From JBBDRV01 sp040905285 (lineage in GTDB: Bacteria; Bacteroidota; Rhodothermia; Balneolales; Balneolaceae): DNA of 13,232 nucleotides. This document shows positions 1-5,658 of this stretch, piece by piece. Both the position numbers and the translations under genes were made by a program. The stretch lies in the NCBI GenBank assembly GCA_040905285.1, contig JBBDRV010000005.1, positions 1 through 13,232 of the forward strand, written 5' to 3'. The notes beneath the pieces were generated by a model. That model was not told the DNA's origin. It did not search any database and was given only the letters and a program-made list of their open reading frames with translations. The stretch's first letter is position 1. Every line of letters begins with the position of its first letter.

Positions 1-108
1 AACTGTGTAAAAAGATCGCATGCGCAGCTCTGTAGAGTAAGTCCGACAGACTGCTAGTCAATACCTTACTATTAGAAGAGTTTAAAGAAAAATTAAAAAA
101 CAGATGCA

Positions 109-1158
109 ATGAAGTCTCTTTTAGCCCAATCCAGCAAGCTGGCAGATCCGTCCTATCAGCTTGATGTACTCAACAATCACAATGAAAAGATCAGTTCCCT
201 GGCCAAATTTGAAGAAAAACTGGAGGATATGGGCCTGTTTCCGCTCAGGCCCACAGGAATTGAAATTTTTCAGATCAATCTGGGTTACATGTGCAATATG
301 ACCTGCAAACACTGTCATGTGGACGCAGGGCCGGACCGCAAGGAGATCATGACGAAAGAAACGCTGCAATACTGCCTGAGTGCCCTGAAGGGGAGTGACA
401 TCGGGACGGTGGATCTGACAGGCGGCGCCCCGGAGATGAATCCACACTTCAGATGGTTCGTCGATGAGGTTTACAAGCTCGGAAAGCATGTCATCGTCAG
501 ATCGAACCTTACTATCCTGGATACCGGGAAATTTGAAGACCTGCCTGCCTTCCTGGCGAACAGGGGAGCCGAAATCACCTGTTCGCTTCCATTCTATAGC
601 AAGCGGCGCACGGACAGCCAGCGAGGGGAGGGAACTTACGATAAATCTGTAAAGGTTTTGAAGCTGCTGAATGAACTTGGTTATGGTAAAGAAAGGTCAG
701 CTCTGGAGCTGAACCTGGTTTACAACCCGGTGGGTGCCTTTTTGCCGGCTTTGCAGGAGGTGCTTGAAAAAGATTTCAAAAAAGCGCTGAAGAGGGATCA
801 CGGGATTGTTTTCAACAATCTCTATACCATCACAAATCTGCCGATCAGCCGTTTTTTGAATTTTCTTCTGGAGAGCGGGAATCTGGAAGAGTACATGGAA
901 AAGCTGATCACGTCGTTCAACCCTGCAGCGGCAGAGGGTGTTATGTGCCGGGATACTATCTCCATCGGGTGGGATGGCTTACTTTACGATTGCGATTTCA
1001 ACCAGATGCTGCAGATACATACCAGCCACGGCTCTCCACATCATATCCGGGACTGGGATGAACAAAAACTGAATGAGCGGGAGATTGTGGTAAATCAACA
1101 CTGCTATGGCTGTACGGCGGGTGCCGGAAGCAGTTGCGGAGGTGCGACTGCTTTTTGA
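109..1158 (+). CDS. arsS: Arsenosugar biosynthesis radical SAM protein ArsS
   Basis: A 349-residue radical SAM enzyme. The CX3CX2C cluster motif is Cys62, Cys66 and Cys69 (CNMTCKHC), followed by a GG-type SAM-binding strand (TGGAPE, 104-109). The C-terminal half is the Cys-rich DUF3641 region: Cys280, Cys295 (YDCDF), then CYGC at 332-335 and a GAGSSCGG tail with Cys343, probably ligands of auxiliary Fe-S clusters. By family knowledge, ArsS joins the 5'-deoxyadenosyl group of SAM to dimethylated arsenic, the first committed step from ArsM products to arsenosugars. Some relatives are selenoproteins; here every key position is Cys and the only TGA is the terminal stop. The ATG at 109 is preceded by a purine-rich AAAGAAAAATTAAAAAA stretch but no strong Shine-Dalgarno, and an out-of-frame ATG-CAA-TGA lies 5 bp upstream. 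No ArsM or arsenosugar glycosyltransferase is in the window; they may lie to the left. Confidence 0.9.
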   Translation: MKSLLAQSSKLADPSYQLDVLNNHNEKISSLAKFEEKLEDMGLFPLRPTGIEIFQINLGYMCNMTCKHCHVDAGPDRKEIMTKETLQYCLSALKGSDIGTVDLTGGAPEMNPHFRWFVDEVYKLGKHVIVRSNLTILDTGKFEDLPAFLANRGAEITCSLPFYSKRRTDSQRGEGTYDKSVKVLKLLNELGYGKERSALELNLVYNPVGAFLPALQEVLEKDFKKALKRDHGIVFNNLYTITNLPISRFLNFLLESGNLEEYMEKLITSFNPAAAEGVMCRDTISIGWDGLLYDCDFNQMLQIHTSHGSPHHIRDWDEQKLNEREIVVNQHCYGCTAGAGSSCGGATAF

Positions 1159-1292
1159 CAAATAAATGTGTAAGATTACCTGGCCTGGCATCGTCTGTAC
1201 ATGACTGTCCGGGGCCTGGGTGAATTATCCTGTTTTACTGGATATCAGTACTTTATCCTGCAGCCGGATCGCCGTTACGTCAACTCAATGAA

Positions 1293-1308
1293 TACAGGAT
1301 TACAGGAT
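1293..1308 (+). repeat. Tandem 8-mer TACAGGAT x2 before the TTG start
   Basis: Two perfect adjacent copies of TACAGGAT (1293-1300, 1301-1308), ending 1 bp before the TTG start of the TauE/SafE gene. The junction forms GGATTACAGG, a 10-mer also present in the 16-bp tandem repeat at 11326-11357. The second copy's AGGA is too close to the start for optimal Shine-Dalgarno spacing; the first is about 9-12 bp away and could act as a weak ribosome-binding site. Confidence 0.6.
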
Positions 1309-1309
1309 A

Positions 1310-2041
1310 TTGGATGCAGTAACATTACAAGTGTTGGCCATTCTATTTTTTGCCACTGTCATTCGATCGGCTTTCGGTTTCGGAGAGGCATTGGTAGGTG
1401 TACCTTTGCTTGCGATTATTATTTCTGTTGACGTTGCAGCACCCGTCGTAGCACTGATCTCTGTCACTGTGGCCGCCGTTGTGATCGCGTACGACTGGCA
1501 TGAAGTTCGTTTCCAAAGTGCAGGACGGCTGTTATTTGCGACTTTGTTCGGAATACCTTTTGGCCTGGTGCTTCTGGTGGCTACGTCAGAGTCTGTCGTC
1601 AAATCCCTGCTTGCGGTTGTGATCATCATATTTTCCCTTTATGCACTGACAGGCGGCAGTCATTACAAGATGAACAGTGACCGGTGGGCATGGCCTTTTG
1701 GATTTCTTGCAGGCATACTGGGTGGGGCCTACGGCATGAATGGGCCGCCTCTTGTGATGTTTGGCGGGCTTCGGCGATGGCCTCCGGGACATTTCCGGGC
1801 TACCCTGCAAGGATATTTTCTGCCGGCCAGTATCCTGATTATGGCTGGTTACTGGTGGGCTGGTTTATGGACACAGGAAGTGAATCATTATTACCTGGGA
1901 TCTTTACCTGCCGTCCTTTTTGCTGTTTTCCTTGGACGAGCCATTAACCGGCGTATGAGCAGCGACAGATTTCTCATTTATATCCATGCCGGTCTCATAA
2001 TAATCGGATTTCTCCTGCTGATACAGGCAACGGGAAAGTAA
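1310..2041 (+). CDS. TauE/SafE family membrane permease (sulfite-exporter family)
   Basis: A 243-residue, very hydrophobic protein with about seven or eight membrane segments. It has the family's two-fold repeat: the first half carries SAFGFGEALVGVPLL (20-34), and the second carries GFLAGILGGAYGMNGPPLV (131-149). TauE/SafE proteins export sulfite, sulfoacetate or other organic anions across the inner membrane; the substrate cannot be read from sequence. The reading frame begins at TTG (1310-1312). The in-frame stop TGA at 1289-1291 excludes a longer form, and the nearby ATG at 1288 is out of frame. A tandem TACAGGAT repeat (1293-1308) sits directly before the start and may provide a weak ribosome-binding AGGA. 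It lies 151 bp after arsS on the same strand, so co-transcription is possible. Export of an anion linked to arsenic or sulfur metabolism is only a guess. Confidence 0.83.
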   Translation: MDAVTLQVLAILFFATVIRSAFGFGEALVGVPLLAIIISVDVAAPVVALISVTVAAVVIAYDWHEVRFQSAGRLLFATLFGIPFGLVLLVATSESVVKSLLAVVIIIFSLYALTGGSHYKMNSDRWAWPFGFLAGILGGAYGMNGPPLVMFGGLRRWPPGHFRATLQGYFLPASILIMAGYWWAGLWTQEVNHYYLGSLPAVLFAVFLGRAINRRMSSDRFLIYIHAGLIIIGFLLLIQATGK

Positions 2042-2140
2042 TTTTTCAGTTACCAATATTTATATTGTAATATTTACATTTCTTAATTATTTATTTAATA
2101 TTTGCATTATATTTACATATATAAAAAAATTAAAAAATCA
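2042..2140. promoter_or_regulatory. AT-rich intergenic island with ATATTTRCAT repeats
   Basis: The first 100 bp after the permease gene are almost entirely A/T, unlike the surrounding genes. Three copies of ATATTTRCAT occur at 2070-2079, 2098-2107 (G variant) and 2109-2118, in the same orientation, followed by an A-rich run. No gene, hairpin terminator or clear promoter was found. The island lies upstream of the PAS histidine kinase (start 2243), so it may be a promoter-proximal regulatory or AT-hook/nucleoid-protein binding region. Function is inferred only. Confidence 0.4.
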
Positions 2141-2242
2141 GGTGAGTTTAATATAAGAAGGGTTGAGTCAAGCCGATTACATTGGTAGCAGGTATTTGAT
2201 ACAGGGTAAATTAGCTATAGGCCCTTTGAAAAGAGAAAAAAG

Positions 2243-3310
2243 ATGCAAAGCAAGAAAAGTCAGGCACTAAACAGGTTCTTTTCCCTTCCACTGACCTTTT
2301 TTTGTACAGTTAGCGTTGATGGTTATTTCAGTTACTTCAATCATGTTTTTACGGACGCATTGGGCTATTCGAATGATGAATTAAAAAAACAGGGCGTATT
2401 GAATCTGGTTCATCCCGTGGACAGGGAAGTCACGCGGAACGAGATGGAGAAATTAGTAGCGGATGACAGCAGAGTTGTCCAGGATTTTGTGAATCGATGT
2501 CAGCATAAAAATGGAAGTTATCGCTGGCTTACCTGGTGTTCACGTTATAATCAGGAAACGGATCTTTTATATGCAATAGGGCGTGATATCACCGAGGAAA
2601 AACAGACACGAGAAAAGCTGGAGACACTTCTTGCGACAAAAGACAAGCTGTTTTCCATACTTGCCCATGATCTGCGGGGTACGCTGGAGGGAATCAAGAC
2701 AATGGCGGAACTCCTCAAGGATGACGTAAAGAAAGAAGCTGAATCCTTACTTGAGGGACTGAATTTAATTGCTGCGTCCGCACGCTCTACAAATGACCTG
2801 TTGAATAATCAGTTAAACTGGTTCTTCATGCAACTTGACACGTTTAAGCCGGCCTTTGATGATCTGGATATCAGGGAATGTGTTAAACACGGGATAGATA
2901 TCTACAAATCCATGATGACCAATAAGGGAATTAAACTGACTCTTACAGGTCCGAAGGTCAGAATCCAGGGGGACTGGAACATGTTGTGTATTGTTTTCAG
3001 GAATCTGATCTCCAACGCTATCAAGTTTTCATATGCTGACAGCCGTATTGATACGCATATAACAGAAATGGACGAGCAGGTAACCGTAACAATCAAGGAT
3101 CGGGGAATGGGAATGCCGGAGGACATTAAAGCGAGCCTGTTTGATCCGGATGATCAGGCTTTGCGGCCGGGTACCAATCAGGAACAAAGTACAGGACTCG
3201 GACTGCAACTTTGCAAAGAAATCGTAGCAATGCACAAAGGCAAAATTGCCGTTGAATCTGAAGAGGAGAAAGGCACTGCTTTTTCAGTTAGTTTGCCAAC
3301 TGCCGGATAG
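2243..3310 (+). CDS. PAS-domain sensor histidine kinase (soluble, orphan)
   Basis: A 355-residue kinase without membrane segments. Residues about 15-120 form a PAS/PAC sensor (SVDGYFSYFNHVF; GSYRWLTW; AIGRDITEEK). A HisKA dimerisation/phosphoacceptor helix follows, with the H-box AHDLRGTLEG and His142. The HATPase_c domain has the N-box NLISNAIKF (Asn258), the G1 box DRGMGMP (286-292) and the G2 box TGLGLQLC (317-324). Autophosphorylation at His142 with transfer to a response regulator is the expected activity. The usual H-box proline (HDLRxPL) is replaced by Thr147. The start ATG is preceded by the purine-rich AAAGAGAAAAAAG. No receiver domain or response-regulator gene is nearby, and the next gene is a convergent kinase 26 bp away. 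The ligand is unknown; PAS domains of this type sense small molecules, redox or light through cofactors. Confidence 0.9.
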   Translation: MQSKKSQALNRFFSLPLTFFCTVSVDGYFSYFNHVFTDALGYSNDELKKQGVLNLVHPVDREVTRNEMEKLVADDSRVVQDFVNRCQHKNGSYRWLTWCSRYNQETDLLYAIGRDITEEKQTREKLETLLATKDKLFSILAHDLRGTLEGIKTMAELLKDDVKKEAESLLEGLNLIAASARSTNDLLNNQLNWFFMQLDTFKPAFDDLDIRECVKHGIDIYKSMMTNKGIKLTLTGPKVRIQGDWNMLCIVFRNLISNAIKFSYADSRIDTHITEMDEQVTVTIKDRGMGMPEDIKASLFDPDDQALRPGTNQEQSTGLGLQLCKEIVAMHKGKIAVESEEEKGTAFSVSLPTAG

Positions 3311-3336
3311 AGTTGTTTGCCAGGCTCACGTCATTT

Positions 3337-4500
3337 TCAGACAAGGGACGCATCCCGGTCCTCGTCACGCGACAACTTGCTTTCATTCATAAATTTCAGC
3401 AGGAATGTAGTGCCTTCCCGGCTGTTTACACTGATATCCCCGCCCAGTTGTTTGACTAACAGGTCAATGAGCTTGAAACCGAGATTGCCATAGTCCGGCA
3501 GACTGTCGCCTGAAAGATCAAGTCCCACTCCGTTGTCCTGATATCTGACCTGGATCAAACCCTCTTGGTCTTCCACTATTTCAATAAGGATATCTCCGTC
3601 CTGCCTGCCGTTGAATGCATGTCTCATGGTATTGCTGATCAGCTCATTCAGTATCAGTCCCAGGGAGAATGACTGACCGATACTCAACCGGATAGCATCA
3701 ACATTGATCCTGAATGTTGCCGGAAAATTTTTTTTTGGGGAGGTCTGTACGATTGTGGTTAAAAGTCGGTCTACATACTTTTTTAAATTCGCATGAACAA
3801 GCTCGTCTGACTCGTGCAGCACTTCATGCAATTTGGCAACAGCTGATATCCTGGATTCCACCAGGGACAGAATTTCACGGAGGGCCGTATTTTCGGATTC
3901 AAACTGCTGAATCTGAAGCATGCCGCAAATATCAGCCAGATTGTTCTTGATCCTGTGATGGATTTCATAAAACAGAATATTTTTTTGCTCGAGCAGTTTT
4001 GAGATCCTTTTATATTTCTTCCGGTATAGAAATGATTCAATTCTGAATTGCAGCTGGTCGGCAATTGTTTTCAGGGCGTATTCCTGGCTTTTCGTTAAGC
4101 CGCGGGATTTGTCATCAATGACACAAAGGGTCCCGAAGCTGCTTCCCTGGGAATTTGGAATGGGAACCCCCGCATAAAAATAAACGGCCTGCTCTTCAAG
4201 ATAAGGCAGATCCCTTGTTCGGGAGTCTGCCGTTGTATCGTAAATCACCAGCAGTTCATTATTTTCGAGAGTATGCCGGCATATTGACTGGCCGGAAGGA
4301 ATTTTCGGCACATCCCATTTTCCATCTTTCGAAATGGTATACTGATAACTGTTATCAACAAAATTAATGAGGGACACCGACGCATCACAGATGGTGGAAG
4401 TGAGATGGTTTACGTTTGAAAGTTTTTCACCGGGATTACGAAAATTGGTAATCAGTTCTTTAAAACCGTTTTTACTGAATACATGATCCGAATATTCCAT
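3337..4500 (-). CDS. GAF-domain sensor histidine kinase, HisKA_2 family
   Basis: A 387-residue soluble kinase. Residues about 25-158 are a GAF sensor (VSLINFVDNSYQYTIS; SICRHTLENNELLVI; YAGVPIPNSQGSSFGTLCVID), the type seen before HisKA_2 kinases. The phosphoacceptor box EIHHRIKNNLADICGMLQIQ (179-198) is diagnostic of HisKA_2, with the His of HHR (182) the likely site. The ATPase part shows LILNELISNTMRHAF (Asn285, Glu286, Asn290), DNGVGL (322-327) and YGNLGFKLIDLL (337-348). Kinases of this class often feed stress or light responses through atypical receivers, but no partner is visible. The ATG has a good purine-rich upstream tract (AGAGAGAGAGGG on the minus strand). The gene converges on the PAS kinase. 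The last 12 or so residues are charged and weakly conserved in appearance. Confidence 0.9.
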   Translation of the reverse strand: MEYSDHVFSKNGFKELITNFRNPGEKLSNVNHLTSTICDASVSLINFVDNSYQYTISKDGKWDVPKIPSGQSICRHTLENNELLVIYDTTADSRTRDLPYLEEQAVYFYAGVPIPNSQGSSFGTLCVIDDKSRGLTKSQEYALKTIADQLQFRIESFLYRKKYKRISKLLEQKNILFYEIHHRIKNNLADICGMLQIQQFESENTALREILSLVESRISAVAKLHEVLHESDELVHANLKKYVDRLLTTIVQTSPKKNFPATFRINVDAIRLSIGQSFSLGLILNELISNTMRHAFNGRQDGDILIEIVEDQEGLIQVRYQDNGVGLDLSGDSLPDYGNLGFKLIDLLVKQLGGDISVNSREGTTFLLKFMNESKLSRDEDRDASLV

Positions 4501-4553
4501 AATACCCTCTCTCTCTTTTGTCTATCGCTCTCTGTCTTGCCTGTAATCTATAT

Positions 4554-4595
4554 ATTATAGAGATCAGAAAGTACCCGCGCAGTTACTAATGTAAC
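4554..4595 (-). promoter_or_regulatory. Putative promoter/operator of the GAF kinase
   Basis: On the minus strand a TATAAT hexamer (complement of 4554-4559) lies about 55 bp upstream of the kinase ATG, inside the near-palindrome CTATATATTATAG. Just upstream, an inverted repeat GTTAC-TAAT-GTAAC (4582-4595) falls where a -35 element or operator would be; no good TTGACA-like -35 is present. The arrangement suggests an activator- or repressor-controlled promoter. This rests on motif inspection alone. Confidence 0.35.
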
Positions 4596-4713
4596 AGGGA
4601 AGAAGAAATCACCATTCGGAGGAGAGTAGAACGCTGAATGTTGCCCGACAGTCGCGTTTTGCAGCAATAGCACATATGCGCCCCGGTTTTCGATTTGCCT
4701 ATATTCGACTATA

Positions 4714-5238
4714 TCAGTTCACATAAAACCGAAAGCCGATATTGCCGTTGAAATGAAAGTTGAACGCCGGACTTACATGGACAGTGGGAGCCAGTTCAAA
4801 AAAGAGATCAACCGGAACCTCTTCAAAGTTGAATCCGAATCCTGCAGGTGTACGGATCATCAGGAGATCATCAAAGCCACTGTCACGCCATTGGTAACCG
4901 ATTCCGCCCCCGTAGTAATAGTGCAGACGGCCCACTTCCCAATCCAGGTCATCATAGAACTTGTGAACCAGGTAATCCAGATGGGTATAAAAATCGGATG
5001 TGTAGTCTGTAAGGCTGAAAGAGACCAGTCCGGCCAGTGCCGCGGATTCATTCATCCAGACTTTATAACTGATACCATCGGGCCCGGCGACGGCGCCCCC
5101 TATGCCAAAATTTCGATCCTGTGCATCCTGTGCAACGGCTGTTTGTGCAATGATCATCAGGGAAGCTGCAAATAAACACGGCAGTGTAAACCGTCTGATG
5201 GATCTTTTAGTAAGAAAATTTATCGTCGGTAGTCGCAT
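4714..5238 (-). CDS. Small secreted outer-membrane beta-barrel protein (DUF3996-like)
   Basis: A 174-residue protein with an N-terminal signal peptide: basic start (KRSIRR), hydrophobic core about 18-34, and probable cleavage after AVA at 36. The mature part alternates polar and hydrophobic residues and is rich in Gly and aromatics: FGIGGAVAGPDGISYKVWMN, then FYTHLDYLVHKF, LHYYYGGGIGYQW, LMIRTPAGFGFNF, PVDLFFELAPTV and the final strand FNGNIGFRFYV. This order matches, from memory, the DUF3996 / BAPKO_0422-type eight-stranded barrels found in spirochaetes and Bacteroidetes, whose function is unknown. It is shorter than OmpA-type porins and has no peptidoglycan-binding domain. The gene stands alone; upstream is a weak minus-strand promoter (5302-5330). 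No clear Shine-Dalgarno precedes the ATG. Confidence 0.75.
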   Translation of the reverse strand: MRLPTINFLTKRSIRRFTLPCLFAASLMIIAQTAVAQDAQDRNFGIGGAVAGPDGISYKVWMNESAALAGLVSFSLTDYTSDFYTHLDYLVHKFYDDLDWEVGRLHYYYGGGIGYQWRDSGFDDLLMIRTPAGFGFNFEEVPVDLFFELAPTVHVSPAFNFHFNGNIGFRFYVN

Positions 5239-5301
5239 GGTCAGAATATTGGTTGATTGTCATTCGTGTTCAGAACCTCGCCGTCGGGCCGGCTATCAGG
5301 G

Positions 5302-5330
5302 ATAGTACTATTTTACAGATTTGTTCCCAA
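5302..5330 (-). promoter_or_regulatory. Putative promoter of the small beta-barrel gene
   Basis: On the minus strand TTGGGA (complement of 5325-5330) and TACTAT (complement of 5302-5307) are separated by exactly 17 bp. Each matches 4 of 6 positions of the sigma-70 consensus. The pair lies about 65 bp upstream of the beta-barrel ATG. In Bacteroidetes-type genomes a different -33/-7 consensus is expected, so this is a weak call. Confidence 0.3.
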
Positions 5331-5339
5331 TTTAAATAA

Positions 5340-5555
5340 CACCTGCTCCGGGGCCACCCGGGCAGTTTACGGAGGCACTGTCCGATGGAATGAAGCCTGC
5401 GAAAATTAATTTGTAACATTTTATCCCTGTTGTGCTCTTGTATTCAGGAACAGGAAAAAAGTATGTTTTCCTTCTGGTTATTCAACCAGATACTCCTACA
5501 CTCTGAAACCTAATGCATCAAGCCCCGGAATGGATAGTTCCGGGGTTTGCTTTTT
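5340..5555 (+). ncRNA. Candidate small structured RNA upstream of an orphan terminator
   Basis: The gap 5239-5658 (420 bp) has no convincing ORF. On the plus strand it holds an orderly series of perfect hairpins: CCTGTT/AACAGG (5426-5431 with 5449-5454), TCTGGTT/AACCAGA with a 4-nt loop (5473-5479 with 5484-5490), and then a strong intrinsic terminator with a T tract (5520-5555). Both neighbouring genes are on the minus strand and no plus-strand gene ends here, so the terminator's polarity implies a plus-strand transcript beginning in this gap. No match to SRP RNA, tmRNA, RNase P RNA or a known riboswitch was recognised. The 5' end given is a guess; no clear promoter was found. An alternative is that the terminator blocks antisense read-through. 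Confidence 0.3.
5520..5555 (+). terminator. Strong intrinsic terminator, plus strand
   Basis: A perfect 8-bp stem CCCCGGAA/TTCCGGGG (5523-5530 with 5538-5545) and a 7-nt loop, extended by A-T pairs and one G-T pair to about 11 bp, followed by TTTGCTTTTT. The T tract lies only on the plus-strand side; the minus strand has no T run after the stem. No plus-strand gene ends upstream. Confidence 0.75.
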
Positions 5556-5587
5556 CAGGGACCTTTTCTTTTTACCTCTCGGACGTG

Positions 5588-5621
5588 TTCCGGCAACTTC
5601 AGGATTCTTTTACTGCCGGAA
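5588..5621. repeat. Perfect 8-bp inverted repeat, 18-nt spacer
   Basis: TTCCGGCA (5588-5595) and TGCCGGAA (5614-5621) are exact reverse complements around an 18-nt spacer. It lies 38 bp past the stop of the TonB-dependent receptor gene on the minus strand. It could be a 3' hairpin or weak terminator for that gene, but the minus-strand downstream flank is purine-rich rather than a T run. A smaller GGTAT/ATACC hairpin lies between it and the stop codon. Confidence 0.5.
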
Positions 5622-5658
5622 AACCGGGTATCCCTTATCATACCATCCGATCATGAAT

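Noticed and set aside
1..57. Possible C-terminal end of an upstream plus-strand gene (frame 1 open to TAG at 55-57, frame 3 open to TAG at 33-35)
   Set aside because: Too short to identify; neither 18- nor 10-residue tail resembles a known arsenosugar-cluster protein, and no codon pattern favours one frame.
1156..1195. Selenocysteine read-through of the arsS TGA stop
   Set aside because: The family's key Cys positions are all present before it, only four codons follow to the next stop, and no convincing SECIS-like hairpin is seen after the TGA.
1201..1431. 76-codon plus-strand ORF at the start of the permease gene
   Set aside because: It overlaps the permease in another frame and its Cys/Phe-rich sequence is a shadow of the hydrophobic gene.
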